From assembly GCF_015277855.1 (NCBI RefSeq), contig NZ_CP063812.1, positions 2,666,001 through 2,730,000 on the forward strand: DNA of 64,000 bases. Direction: 5' to 3'. The notes under the pieces are model-generated. The model was not told the origin of the DNA, ran no database searches, and saw nothing but the letters and a program-made list of their open reading frames with translations. Below, piece after piece: positions 16,573 to 25,459 of the stretch (the stretch's first letter is position 1; each line of letters starts with the position of its first letter). Both the position numbers and the translations under genes were made by a program. This DNA comes from Microbacterium cremeum. Lineage in GTDB: Bacteria > Actinomycetota > Actinomycetes > Actinomycetales > Microbacteriaceae.

Positions 16573-18008
16573 ACGTTGTGGTCGACAACGTGCATGGCGC
16601 GCGCGGCATCGGTGATGCTGCCCGACAGCGACGGGTACACCGCGAACACGCGCGACACCTGGTCCACCGTCAGACGGCGCTCGACCGCGATCGCGATCGG
16701 GTACACGAGCTCCGACGCGCGCGGCGCGACGATGACGCCGCCGATGACGGTGCCGCTGCCCTCGCGGGCGATGATCTTGACGAAGCCGTCCTTGACGCCC
16801 ATCATCTTCGCGCGCGGGTTCGCCGCGAGCGGCAGCTTGTGCACGACGCCGTTGATCAGGCCGTCCTCGATGTCCTTCTCCTGCCAGCCGATCGTCGCGA
16901 TCTCGGGCGCGGTGAAGATGTTCGAGGTGATGCGGCGCCGCTCGAGCGGGATCACGACATCGCCGAGCGCGTGGAACACCGCGGTGCGCCCCTGCATCGA
17001 CGCGACCGAGGCGAGCGGCACGAACGTCGTGCAGTCGCCGGCGGCGTAGATGTTGGGCACCGAGGTGCGGGCGACGCGGTTGACCTGGATGTGGCCGGAC
17101 TCGGTCATCTGCACGCCGGCCTCCTCGAGCCCGATTCCCGACGTGTTGGGGATGGAGCCGACCGCCATGAGGCAGTGGCTGCCCTCGACGGTGCGCCCGT
17201 CCGACAGCGTCACGACGACGCCGTCGCCGGTGTTCTCGACCCGGTCGGCGCGCGACTTCGACAGCAGCGTCATGCCGCCGCGCTTGAAGACGCGCTCCAG
17301 TACGGCCGCGGCATCCTTGTCCTCCCCGGGAAGCACCTGATCGCGGCTCGACACGAGCGTGACCTTCGCACCGAGGTTCATGTACGCGCCGGCGAACTCG
17401 GCGCCGGTGACGCCCGACCCGACCACGATGAGGTGCTCGGGCAGCGCCGTCATGTTGTACAGCTGGGTCCAGGTGAGGATGCGCTCGCCGTCGGGCTTGG
17501 CGGTGGGCAGCTCGCGCGGCGACGATCCCGTCGACACCACGAGCGTGTCGGCCTCGATCCGGTCGAAGTCGGTGCCGCCGGGGCCCGTCGACACCACGAC
17601 CGCGTGATCGCCCTCGAGACGACCATGGCCCGAGATGATGCGGACGCCGGCCTCGACGAGCGAGGCTCGCATGTCGTCGGACTGCTGCCGGGCGAGGGCG
17701 AGGAGGCGCTTGTTCACGGCCGTGAGGTTGATCGCGATCTCGGGCTTGAGCGGCTTGCCGTCCTTGCCTTTCGCGAACAGCTGCACGCCGAGGTCTCCGG
17801 CGCCGGCGATCGCGACCGCCGCGTCGGCGGTGGCGATGAGCGACTTCGAGGGCACCACGTCGGTGATCACCGCCGCGCCGCCGATCCCCGCGCGTTCCAC
17901 GACGGTGACCTCTGCTCCCAGCTGCGCGCCGGCCAGTGCCGCCTCGTAGCCTCCGGGTCCGCCTCCGATGATGGCGACGCTCTGCGTGCGCTCGAAGCTG
18001 ATCGACAT
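16560..18008 (-). CDS. lpdA: NAD(P)H-quinone dehydrogenase, LpdA type (dihydrolipoamide-dehydrogenase fold without redox Cys pair)
   Basis: A 482-residue flavoprotein with FAD motif AIIGGGPGGYEAALAG, NAD motif LIVVGSGVTGAEFAGAYMNLG and IYAAGDCT near the second FAD contact. Where lipoamide dehydrogenases have two Cys five residues apart (GGTCLNVGC), this protein reads GGAAVITDVVPSKSLI, with no Cys. The C-terminal interface lacks the catalytic His-Glu pair in its usual place. M. tuberculosis LpdA (Rv3303c) has the same loss and reduces quinones with NAD(P)H. ATG 18008 is preferred: GAGAAT lies seven bases upstream. Confidence 0.9.
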   Translation of the reverse strand: MSISFERTQSVAIIGGGPGGYEAALAGAQLGAEVTVVERAGIGGAAVITDVVPSKSLIATADAAVAIAGAGDLGVQLFAKGKDGKPLKPEIAINLTAVNKRLLALARQQSDDMRASLVEAGVRIISGHGRLEGDHAVVVSTGPGGTDFDRIEADTLVVSTGSSPRELPTAKPDGERILTWTQLYNMTALPEHLIVVGSGVTGAEFAGAYMNLGAKVTLVSSRDQVLPGEDKDAAAVLERVFKRGGMTLLSKSRADRVENTGDGVVVTLSDGRTVEGSHCLMAVGSIPNTSGIGLEEAGVQMTESGHIQVNRVARTSVPNIYAAGDCTTFVPLASVASMQGRTAVFHALGDVVIPLERRRITSNIFTAPEIATIGWQEKDIEDGLINGVVHKLPLAANPRAKMMGVKDGFVKIIAREGSGTVIGGVIVAPRASELVYPIAIAVERRLTVDQVSRVFAVYPSLSGSITDAARAMHVVDHNVYGG

Positions 18009-18141
18009 GGGCTCCATTCTCCCCTGCCGGATGCCTCGGCCACGACACCCGCGCGGCTCGGGGTCCCCTCCGGCCGAGGCCGGAGGCGTGCGCGACACCC
18101 CCGGGCGGACGCGCGCTCTGGCTCTCGCGCCCCCGCGCTCC

Positions 18142-18147
18142 TAGAGT
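18142..18147 (+). promoter_or_regulatory. leaderless -10 box deciding the purine nucleoside phosphorylase start
   Basis: TAGAGT followed by seven bases and ATG 18155. It overlaps the alternative GTG 18146, which is therefore unlikely to be used. Confidence 0.5.
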
Positions 18148-18154
18148 GATCGGC

Positions 18155-18988
18155 ATGTCAGACACCACCGGCAACCCGCTCGACGACCCCGCAGCCGACC
18201 CGTTCGAGGTCGCCGCCGCAGCCGCCGAGGACATCGCACGCATCACCGGCGTCGACCGCCACGACATCGCGCTCACCCTCGGCAGCGGCTGGGGCAAGGC
18301 CGCCGAGATCGTGGGCGAGACCACGGCGTCGTTCCCCGCCACCGAGGTCACGGGGTTCAGCGCGCCCGCGCTGGCCGGCCACGTCGGCACCCTGCGCAGC
18401 GTCGTGACGCCCAAGGGCCGGCGCGTGCTCGTGATCGGGGCCCGCACCCACTTCTACGAGGGCCACGGCGTGCGGCGCGTGGTCCACAGCGTGCGCACGG
18501 CCGCGGCGGCCGGTGCACGCACGATGGTGCTCACCAACGGCGCGGGCGGCATCAAGCACACCTGGCGGCCCGGGCAGCCGGTGCTCATCAGCGACCACAT
18601 CAACCTCACCGGAGCCTCGCCGCTCGAAGGCGCGACGTTCATCGACCTGACCGACCTGTACTCGATGCGGCTGCGCGATCTGGCGCGCACCATCGATCCG
18701 TCCCTCGACGAAGGCGTGTACTGCCAGTTCCGCGGGCCCCAGTACGAGACTCCCGCCGAGGTGCACATGGCCAAGACGATCGGCGGCCACATCGTGGGCA
18801 TGTCGACCGCCCTCGAGGCCATCGCCGCACGGCAGGCGGGCATGGAGGTGCTGGGCTTCTCGCTCATCACGAACATGGCGGCCGGCATCCAGACCACTCC
18901 CCTCAGTCATCAGGAGGTGATCGAGGCGGGCCGCGAGGCCGAGCCGGTCATCTCATCGCTGCTGGCCCGCGTGATCGGGGCGCTGTGA
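18155..18988 (+). CDS. punA: purine-nucleoside phosphorylase, trimeric type
   Basis: The enzyme splits inosine and guanosine with phosphate into base and ribose 1-phosphate. The 277-residue length and motifs fit the trimeric class: LTLGSGWG near the N-terminus, GARTHFYEGH for phosphate, VLTNGAGGI, and GPQYETPAE with the base-binding STALEAIAARQAGMEVLGFSLITNMAAG downstream. The start ATG 18155 is chosen for the leaderless box. It overlaps the following phosphosugar mutase gene by four bases (GTGA), so ribose phosphate made here could be isomerised by the next gene product. Confidence 0.95.
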   Translation: MSDTTGNPLDDPAADPFEVAAAAAEDIARITGVDRHDIALTLGSGWGKAAEIVGETTASFPATEVTGFSAPALAGHVGTLRSVVTPKGRRVLVIGARTHFYEGHGVRRVVHSVRTAAAAGARTMVLTNGAGGIKHTWRPGQPVLISDHINLTGASPLEGATFIDLTDLYSMRLRDLARTIDPSLDEGVYCQFRGPQYETPAEVHMAKTIGGHIVGMSTALEAIAARQAGMEVLGFSLITNMAAGIQTTPLSHQEVIEAGREAEPVISSLLARVIGAL

Positions 18989-20790
18989 ACGCCGAGGCTG
19001 TGCTCGCCGCCGCGCGGGCATGGCTCGCGCAGGATCCGGACGGCGAGACCCGCGCCGAGCTGCGCGAGCTGATCGCCGACACCGAGAACGGCGACGAAGC
19101 GGCGGCGGCCGATCTCGCCGACCGCTTCGCGACGCGGCTCGCGTTCGGCACGGCGGGCCTGCGCGGTGAGCTCGGCGCCGGCAGCAACCGCATGAACCGC
19201 GTCCTCGTCGCGCAGGCGGCGGCCGGCCTCGCCGCCTACGTGCGCGAGCGGGCGGGGATGCCTCCGCTCGCGGCCGAGCCTGCGCCGGCGCCTGCCGGCA
19301 CCGCGGCCGAGGAGCTGACCGAACCGCCGTCCGCGGAGGCCCTGGAGGCCGAGGGACCCGAGACGCCCGGCATCCTCGACGACGCCCCCGTCGTCGTCAT
19401 CGGATACGACGGCCGCCGCAACTCCGACGTGTTCGCACGCGACTCGGCCGAGATCTTCGCGGGCGCGGGCCTGCGGGCGATCCTCCTGCCGCGCCTGCTG
19501 CCCACCCCGGTGCTCGCGTTCGCCGTGCGCCACCTCGGGGCCGCCGCGGGCGTCATGGTCACCGCGAGCCACAACCCGCCGAACGACAACGGCTACAAGG
19601 TGTACCTCGGCGGCGACGACGAGGGCTCGCAGATCGTCTCGCCCGCCGACGCCGAGATCGCCGCGCACATCCAGCAGGTCGCGGATGCCGCCGACATCAG
19701 CACCCTGCCCCGCTCGCTCGCCTTCGAGCTCGCGACCGAGGAGGTCGTCGACGCCTACGTCGCCGCGACAGCCGGCGTCGCGCCCGCACCGCCCGCCGCA
19801 GCCGGCCTGCGCTGGGTCTACACCGCCATGCACGGCGTGGGGTGGGAGACGCTCGCGCGCATCGTCGAGCAGGCGGGCTACCCCACCCCGGTGCCGGTGC
19901 GGGACCAGCTCGACCCCGACGGCACCTTCCCGACGGTCGCGTTCCCGAACCCCGAGGAGCCGGGCGCGATGGACCTCGCGTTCGCGGCGGCGCGCGAGGC
20001 CGACGCCGAGCTCGTCATCGCGAACGACCCCGACGCCGACCGGCTCGCCGTCGCTCTGCCCGATGCCGGCGCCGAAGGCGGGTGGCGCCGGCTCACGGGG
20101 AACGAGATCGGGCTGCTGCTCGGCTGGCGCGCCGCACAGCGCGCGACCGCCGAGGGTGCGCCCGCCGGCGCCTCGCTCGCATGCTCTCTGGTGTCGTCGC
20201 CCGGTCTGCAGGCCGTCGCCGAGCACTTCGGGCTGGACTTCCACGCGACGCTCACCGGCTTCAAGTGGATCTCGCGCGCTCCCGGCATCGTGTACGGCTT
20301 CGAAGAGGCGCTCGGGTACCTCGTGAACCCCGAGACCGTGCGCGACAAGGACGGCATCTCGGCGGCCGTCGCGATGCTCGGCCTGGTGACCGAGGCACGC
20401 GGTCGCGGCGCGGGTCTGGCCGATCTGCTCCGCGAGTTCGACGACACCTTCGGCGCGTTCGCGAGCGACCAGGTGTCGGTGCGGGTCGACGACGTCTCGC
20501 AGATCGCGCAGGTCATGGCGGCGCTGCGGGCGCGGCATCCGGAATCCGTCGGCGATGTCGCCGTCGACCGCATCGACGACCTGCTCGACGGCGTGGACGA
20601 CCTCCCTCCCGGCGACGTGCTGCGGTTGTGGCTCGCCGACGGATCGCGGGTGATCGTGCGTCCGAGCGGCACCGAGCCCAAGCTGAAGCTCTACCTCGAC
20701 GTGCGCGGCGAGTCGCGCGACGACGCCACGAGGCGCATCGCCGCCCTCGCCGACGGTGCGAGGGCGCTGCTGGCCGAGTACGGCGGCTGA
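18985..20790 (+). CDS. phospho-sugar mutase (phosphomannomutase/phosphoglucomutase/phosphopentomutase family)
   Basis: A 601-residue alpha-D-phosphohexomutase. It has the early FGTAGLRGELG motif, the catalytic phosphoserine loop VTASHNPPNDNGYK, the metal loop NDPDADRLAV, the sugar-binding GFKWI and GFEEALGY, and the phosphate-binding RPSGTEPKLKLY at the end. Between the first strand and GYDGRRNSD there is an insertion of about 45 residues rich in Ala, Pro and Glu (near residues 92-135). Substrate is not decided by sequence; the coupling to purine nucleoside phosphorylase (GTGA overlap) makes pentose 1-phosphate plausible. Confidence 0.9.
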   Translation: MNAEAVLAAARAWLAQDPDGETRAELRELIADTENGDEAAAADLADRFATRLAFGTAGLRGELGAGSNRMNRVLVAQAAAGLAAYVRERAGMPPLAAEPAPAPAGTAAEELTEPPSAEALEAEGPETPGILDDAPVVVIGYDGRRNSDVFARDSAEIFAGAGLRAILLPRLLPTPVLAFAVRHLGAAAGVMVTASHNPPNDNGYKVYLGGDDEGSQIVSPADAEIAAHIQQVADAADISTLPRSLAFELATEEVVDAYVAATAGVAPAPPAAAGLRWVYTAMHGVGWETLARIVEQAGYPTPVPVRDQLDPDGTFPTVAFPNPEEPGAMDLAFAAAREADAELVIANDPDADRLAVALPDAGAEGGWRRLTGNEIGLLLGWRAAQRATAEGAPAGASLACSLVSSPGLQAVAEHFGLDFHATLTGFKWISRAPGIVYGFEEALGYLVNPETVRDKDGISAAVAMLGLVTEARGRGAGLADLLREFDDTFGAFASDQVSVRVDDVSQIAQVMAALRARHPESVGDVAVDRIDDLLDGVDDLPPGDVLRLWLADGSRVIVRPSGTEPKLKLYLDVRGESRDDATRRIAALADGARALLAEYGG

Positions 20791-20836
20791 GCCCGCGGCG
20801 CGCTGCGCGTGTCGGACGCCCGTGCTAGAGTCTCGC

Positions 20837-20852
20837 TCGCGATATATCGCGA
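20837..20852. promoter_or_regulatory. perfect 16-bp palindrome, probable operator of the MFS exporter
   Basis: TCGCGATATATCGCGA is a perfect palindrome with an AT-rich centre in otherwise GC-rich DNA. It starts six bases after a TAGAGT box (20826-20831), so it covers the expected transcription start of the MFS gene (ATG 20898). This is where a repressor of the TetR, PadR or GntR class would block transcription. No regulator gene is adjacent. Confidence 0.65.
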
Positions 20853-20897
20853 AAGCGGAAACGCACGGGGGAACCGGGATCGCAAGAGGAGCAACGG

Positions 20898-22277
20898 ATG
20901 GCGCGCGCCGACGAAGAGAACGAGACGGATGCCGCCACCGCCGCCGTCGACGATCCCCCGCACTGGCTGCGCCACGTCGTCCTCTTCCTGAGCGGTCAGA
21001 CGGTCAGCCTGTTCGGGTCGATGCTCGTGCAGTACGCGGTGTTCTGGTACCTGACCATCACGTACCAGTCGGGGCTCGTGATGACCATGGCGGCCGTCTT
21101 CGGCTTCCTCCCACAGGCGGTGGTGTCGATCTTCGGCGGCGTGTGGGCCGATCGCCACAACCGCAAGTACCTGATCATGGGCGCCGACGCGGCGATCGCC
21201 CTGTCCACGCTGACGCTCGCGCTCATCATGATCGCCGGCTACAGCGAGGTGTGGCTCATCTTCGCCACGATGGCGGTCCGCTCCGCGGGCGCCGGCATCC
21301 AGATGCCTGCGGTCTCGGCCCTCATCCCGCAGATCGCGCCGACCCGCAACCTCATCCGCGTCAACGGCGTCAACGGGTCGATCCAGTCGGCCATGGCGCT
21401 GCTGGCCCCCGCCGCCGCGGGCGCGATCTACGCGTGGGCGTCCACCGCGACCGGGGGCACCGCGGCATCCCTCATTCCGATCTTCTTCATCGACGTCGTG
21501 ACGGCGGTCATCGGCGTCGGCATCCTCGCCCTCATCCCGGTGCGCACGATCCGCCGGGCCGCCGAGGCGCAGACCGGCTACTTCGCCGACCTCGTCGACG
21601 GGGTGCGCTACATCGCGCATCACGCGTTCGTGCGGTGGCTGCTCGTGCTGTTCGCGATCATCTTCCTGCTGACGGTCGCCCCGTCGAACCTCACCCCGCT
21701 GATGCTGGTGCGCTCGTTCCCGGCCGGCGAGACGCAGGACGTCGTCAACCTCGCCGTGCTCGAGATCGCCTTCAGCATCGGCATGATGTTGGGCGGAATC
21801 CTGGTGGCTTCGCTCTTCGCCAAGCGCAGCCGCATCGGCCTGATCGTGGTGTCATCGCTCGTGTTCGGCGCCCTCTCGATCGGCCTGGGTCTCTCACCGA
21901 ACGTGTGGGTGTTCTTCGGCTTCATGTTCCTCGTCGGACTCGCGGTGCCGTTCTTCTCGACGCCGTCGATGACGCTGCTGCAAGAGACGGTGGAGCCGGA
22001 GCGCCAGGGGCGCGTGTTCGGGTTCGTCGGCATCGTGATGGCGGTCGCGATGCCGGTGGGCATGGTCGTGTTCGGCCCCCTCGCCGACGTGGTGCCGATC
22101 GAGGCGCTCCTGGTGGCAGCCGGCCTCCTCACCTTCGTCGTGGTCGGCCTCTCGGTGTGGCTGCCGGCCGGTCAGCGCGCCATCGCGGCCGCGCGACGAG
22201 CGGCGCAGGTGGCCGAGGCCGATCCCGCCGCGGCAGCCACGGTCGTCGAGGCCGAGATGCACGCGAAGGACTCCTGA
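20898..22277 (+). CDS. MFS efflux transporter (MefA/multidrug-like)
   Basis: A 459-residue permease with about 12 membrane spans. The first span region LFLSGQTVSLFGSMLVQYAVFWYL is typical of the MefA-like MFS exporters of macrolides and other drugs, and GGVWADRHNRKYLIMGAD is the loop 2-3 motif. Both ends are cytoplasmic with an acidic N-terminus (DEENETDA) and a tail rich in Ala and Glu. ATG 20898 follows AGAGGAG at a good distance. Unlike many neighbours it has a leader of about 60 bases with the palindrome 20837-20852. The substrate is unknown. Confidence 0.88.
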   Translation: MARADEENETDAATAAVDDPPHWLRHVVLFLSGQTVSLFGSMLVQYAVFWYLTITYQSGLVMTMAAVFGFLPQAVVSIFGGVWADRHNRKYLIMGADAAIALSTLTLALIMIAGYSEVWLIFATMAVRSAGAGIQMPAVSALIPQIAPTRNLIRVNGVNGSIQSAMALLAPAAAGAIYAWASTATGGTAASLIPIFFIDVVTAVIGVGILALIPVRTIRRAAEAQTGYFADLVDGVRYIAHHAFVRWLLVLFAIIFLLTVAPSNLTPLMLVRSFPAGETQDVVNLAVLEIAFSIGMMLGGILVASLFAKRSRIGLIVVSSLVFGALSIGLGLSPNVWVFFGFMFLVGLAVPFFSTPSMTLLQETVEPERQGRVFGFVGIVMAVAMPVGMVVFGPLADVVPIEALLVAAGLLTFVVVGLSVWLPAGQRAIAAARRAAQVAEADPAAAATVVEAEMHAKDS

Positions 22278-22352
22278 CCCGAGGCGGGCGTGTCGCCGGT
22301 GCCGAGGGCTCGACGATCTGGCAGACGGCGATGTGAGCTCTAGGCTCGAGGG

Positions 22353-22937
22353 GTGCTGTTGACCCTGCCCGTCACCCTCGAGAACGCCCACGTCCGGCTG
22401 GAGCCCCTCACCGCAGACCACGAGGCCGACCTCGCGGTTGCCGCGGATGGCCTCGAGCATGCGTGGTACACCTCGGTGCCGCGCCCGGACCGCGTCGGCG
22501 CCGACATCGCGCAGCGCCTCGCGTGGCGCGACGAGGGCCACATGAACCCGTGGGCCGTACGACGCCTCGACACCGGCCGCGTCGTCGGCACGACGACCTA
22601 CTGCAACATCGATCAGCCCAACCGGCACGTCGAGATCGGACACACCTGGCTCGGCGTCGAGGCGCAGCGCACGGCGGTCAACACCGCCGCGAAGCTCCTG
22701 CTGCTCGGACACGCCTTCGAGGCGTGCGACGCGATCGCGGTGGAGTTCCGCACGCACTGGCACAACCGCCAGTCCCGCGCCGCGATCGCCCGGCTCGGCG
22801 CCAAGCAGGACGGCGTGCTGCGCAACCACCGCCTCGGCCCCGACGGCACGCTGCGCGACACCGTGGTCTTCTCGATCCTCCCCCACGAGTGGCCCGCGGT
22901 GAAGCTCGGCCTCGAGGAGCGCCTGGCCCGCGGTTGA
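22353..22937 (+). CDS. GNAT-family N-acetyltransferase (RimJ/RimL-like)
   Basis: A 194-residue protein with the RimJ/RimL layout: VTLENAHVRLEPLTADHEADL at the N-terminus, VVGTTTYCNIDQPNRHVEIGHTWLG in the middle, and a helix then HWHNRQSRAAIARLGAKQDGVLRNHR, the acetyl-CoA-binding and product-side region. Enzymes of this layout acetylate protein N-termini, small amines or antibiotics. GTG 22353 has TAGGCT six bases upstream, so it is probably leaderless. It stands alone between the MFS gene and the palindrome array. Confidence 0.85.
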   Translation: MLLTLPVTLENAHVRLEPLTADHEADLAVAADGLEHAWYTSVPRPDRVGADIAQRLAWRDEGHMNPWAVRRLDTGRVVGTTTYCNIDQPNRHVEIGHTWLGVEAQRTAVNTAAKLLLLGHAFEACDAIAVEFRTHWHNRQSRAAIARLGAKQDGVLRNHRLGPDGTLRDTVVFSILPHEWPAVKLGLEERLARG

Positions 22938-23364
22938 CCGCGGCCCCCGGCATCCGTCGTCGTCCTTCCCCGCCGCCTGCGGTTCGGGGAGGCCTCACGC
23001 CGCCGGGCCGCCACGGTTCAAGTAGCACAACACGCGGAACCGACACCGCCACCCCGCGTGTCGCGCCACCCGAAGATGCCACACGCCCGGGCGGCCGCGG
23101 CTGACCGCTGCCCCCGGCACCCGTCGTCGTCTTCCCCGCCGCGGCTCAAGTGGCACAACACGCGGAATCGACACCGCCACCCCGCGTGTCCCGCCACCCG
23201 AAGAAGCCACACCCCCGGGCCGCCGCCGTTCGCGTGGCACAACACGCGGAATCGACGCGGTCACCCCGCGTGTCGCGCCACCCGAAGGGCCCGCGTGGCG
23301 CGCCACACGAGGGCGCCACGCGAACGCGCCACGCGAAGACGCCGCGCGCGGAGGATGCCGCGGG
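22938..23364. other. gene-free interval with the palindrome array
   Basis: No credible gene is seen. The centre is the array at 23022-23281. The right part (23290-23345) holds rearranged pieces of the same words (GCGTGGCGCGCCACAC, GCGCCACGCG) that look like decayed units. Confidence 0.6.
23022..23281. repeat. array of three 48-bp palindromic units
   Basis: Units lie at 23022-23069, 23150-23197 and 23234-23281. Each has a 16-base left arm (GTGGCACAACACGCGG, GTAGC in the first), a 16-base centre (such as AATCGACACCGCCACC) and a 16-base right arm (CCGCGTGTCGCGCCAC, with CCC in the second). The inner eight bases ACACGCGG/CCGCGTGT and outer GTGGC/GCCAC pair perfectly; three bases between do not. 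Flanks also repeat (GGCCGCC...TTCAAG before, ACCCGAAG after). Unit spacing is 128 and 84 bases, too irregular for CRISPR. Confidence 0.85.
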
Positions 23365-25293
23365 TCAGCCGTCGATGACGGCGACGAGCTCGTCGAGGAA
23401 GGCCGTGAAGGAGGTCGCGCGGCGCACGATGCGCTGCACGCTGTCGCGCTCGGAGAAGACCTCGACGAACTGCTCGAACACGGTCTGGAACGCCTCGCGG
23501 TCGGACTCCGAGAAGGCCACGAGCGCCACCACCTGCACGCGACCGTCGCCCCACGGGATCGACGGGTCGGCGATGCCGATGGCGATGGCGGTGCGGGATG
23601 CCGTCATCCCGAGCGCGTGCGGAACCGCGAGCGCGTCGGTGAACGCGGTCGACGACAGCTGCTCGCGCTGGATCGTGCGTTCGACGTAGTCCCCGTCGAT
23701 CACCCCGGCCGCGATGAGCGGTTCGCCGAGGAGGCGGATGACGCCGTCCTCGCCGAGCCCGGACTCGAGACCGCGCACGAACGCGGCCGGCTCGAAGTAC
23801 CGCTCGAGCTCGCCGCGGAGCCGCGCCAGCCGGCGCGAGCGGCGCACCCGGCCCGCGGCCGCCTGGACGCGCTCGACATCCGCGTCGGTGAGGAACGGCT
23901 GGATGCGGACGATGCGGTCCCCCGGCACGGCCGGGTCGATCGTGGTGAGCACGAGATCCGTGTCGATCGTGTCCCAGTCGGGGTCGACGCGCGTCTCGAC
24001 GCCGACGACCTCGATCGCCTGGCCGAGCGAGCGGTCGACCGACGAGCGCAGCAGCTCGTGCAGCTCGTAGTAGCCGGGGCACACGATCGTCGCGGTGAGC
24101 AGCTGGTCGGCGCGCCTGCTGCGCTCGAGCCGGCCTCCGACGTGCATCGCGATATAGGCGATCTCGTCGTCGAGCAGCGGGATGTCGAGGCGCTCATGGA
24201 GGCCGTTGGCGATGAACACCGCGACTTCGAAGATCATCGGGTACGTCGACTTCAGCGACCGGGTGAGCGGATTGCGCGACCACGCCCGCTCACGCGCCCG
24301 CAGCCGCAGGTTCTGCACGTGGAGGGCGAGCCGCAGAATGAAGTCCTCGTGCACGATGTCGACGAGGAACTCCGCCGCGGCGCGCTGCACGATGTCGCGC
24401 ACCGCCTGCTCGACCTCGGGCTCGAGCTGCGCGCGCGTGTGCTCGTGAGTGTCGCCGGGCGCCCCTCCCGGCGCGACGACGCGCGTGAGCACGAGCGTCG
24501 CGAGGTGCTGCAGGTCGCCGCTGCCCAGCCGCACCCCGAGATGGCGCTCGGCGAGCTCGCCGATGATGGCGGCGACCTCGGCCTGCTCGGGCCGCGAGTC
24601 GGCGTCCGAGCCCGCCAGCGGGCGATCGCGCGAGACGCGGTCGGCGGCGATCGCGATGTGCATCACGACGTCGCCGATGCCGAACTCGTTGACGAACCAG
24701 CCCAGCTCGCCGAGCCGCGCCACCAGGTCGGTCTTGAACGGCCCGAACGCCTGCGCACCGACCGACCCCTCGCCGAGCGTGCGCCGGAGAGCGGCGAGGT
24801 CGAAGGATCCGGCATCCATCTCGTCATGCGCCAGGCGGCTCAGCAGCCGGCGCTGCGCCGCTTCAGTGCCTCGCAGCCGCGCCTGCGAGGCCGAGCGCTC
24901 GAGTGTCAGCTCGGTGCCCCCGAGCAAGCCGCGCACGCGGGCGAGGTCGGCGTCCAGGGTCGCGGGTGACACATGCAGCCGGTCGGCCGTCTCGAAAACG
25001 TCGATCCCGTCGGAGCTGTCGAGCAGCGAACGCACCAGCGTGTGCAGGCGGTCGCGCGGGGTGCCCGCCTCGCCCGCCGCGCGCAGGGCGGCCGCGGCAT
25101 CGGGTCCTGCCCGGTAGCCATGAGGCCCCGACTCCACCGCGACGCCCGGTGCCACGCGGGTGTTGACCGCCGTCACGTACGAACGGATGCTGCGGGGCGT
25201 CACGCCGAGCGCGTCGGCGAGGGCGGATGCCGTCACCCAGTCCGCGTCGCGCACGAGCAGGCCGAGCAGGCGGTCCTGTCGAGCTCGGGTCAC
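23365..25293 (-). CDS. mtlR: PTS-regulated transcription factor (MtlR/BglG-like, HTH-PRD-PRD-EIIB-EIIA)
   Basis: A 642-residue regulator divergent from the mannitol genes. Order: a DeoR-like HTH (ADALGVTPRSIRSYVTAVN, residues 20-45), a second HTH near 110-140, PRD1 with FGIGDVVMHIAIAADRV, PRD2 with HEDFILRLALHVQNLRLRARE and DDEIAYIAMHVGGRLERS, a IIB-like domain whose usual Cys loop reads IVCPGYYEL, and a IIA domain with the phosphoacceptor His in DALAVPHALGM. In this class, phosphorylation of the PRD His residues by PTS proteins controls activity. GTG 25293 is the first in-frame start giving a normal N-terminus. Confidence 0.9.
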   Translation of the reverse strand: MTRARQDRLLGLLVRDADWVTASALADALGVTPRSIRSYVTAVNTRVAPGVAVESGPHGYRAGPDAAAALRAAGEAGTPRDRLHTLVRSLLDSSDGIDVFETADRLHVSPATLDADLARVRGLLGGTELTLERSASQARLRGTEAAQRRLLSRLAHDEMDAGSFDLAALRRTLGEGSVGAQAFGPFKTDLVARLGELGWFVNEFGIGDVVMHIAIAADRVSRDRPLAGSDADSRPEQAEVAAIIGELAERHLGVRLGSGDLQHLATLVLTRVVAPGGAPGDTHEHTRAQLEPEVEQAVRDIVQRAAAEFLVDIVHEDFILRLALHVQNLRLRARERAWSRNPLTRSLKSTYPMIFEVAVFIANGLHERLDIPLLDDEIAYIAMHVGGRLERSRRADQLLTATIVCPGYYELHELLRSSVDRSLGQAIEVVGVETRVDPDWDTIDTDLVLTTIDPAVPGDRIVRIQPFLTDADVERVQAAAGRVRRSRRLARLRGELERYFEPAAFVRGLESGLGEDGVIRLLGEPLIAAGVIDGDYVERTIQREQLSSTAFTDALAVPHALGMTASRTAIAIGIADPSIPWGDGRVQVVALVAFSESDREAFQTVFEQFVEVFSERDSVQRIVRRATSFTAFLDELVAVIDG

Positions 25294-25408
25294 ATGCCCA
25301 GTCAACCACGGGGGCGCGCACGCACGCCCGAGGCGTTTCGACTCGGAGAGGCCGGCTCGATCGGCGGGTGCGGCGCGGCGGTTTCCGCCCCCGCGGAAGA
25401 AGGACTGG

Positions 25409-25437
25409 TTGTCCCCTCTCAGCGTTCTCACAAGAAT
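25409..25437 (+). promoter_or_regulatory. candidate promoter of the mannitol PTS operon
   Basis: TTGTCC (25409-25414), a 17-base spacer and AAGAAT (25432-25437), followed by the strong ribosome binding site GAGGAGG (25446-25452) seven bases before ATG 25460. It lies in the 166-base interval shared with the divergent regulator gene, which also holds a piece resembling the REP-like repeat (GGCGTTTCGACTCG near 25331). Confidence 0.5.
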
Positions 25438-25459
25438 GAGGTCACGAGGAGGCGGGTCG

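Noticed and set aside
16560..18008. Dihydrolipoamide dehydrogenase
   Set aside because: The redox-active Cys pair is missing and no 2-oxoacid dehydrogenase genes are near.
23022..23281. CRISPR array
   Set aside because: Repeats are palindromic with conserved centres, spacing is 128 and 84 bases, and no cas genes are present.
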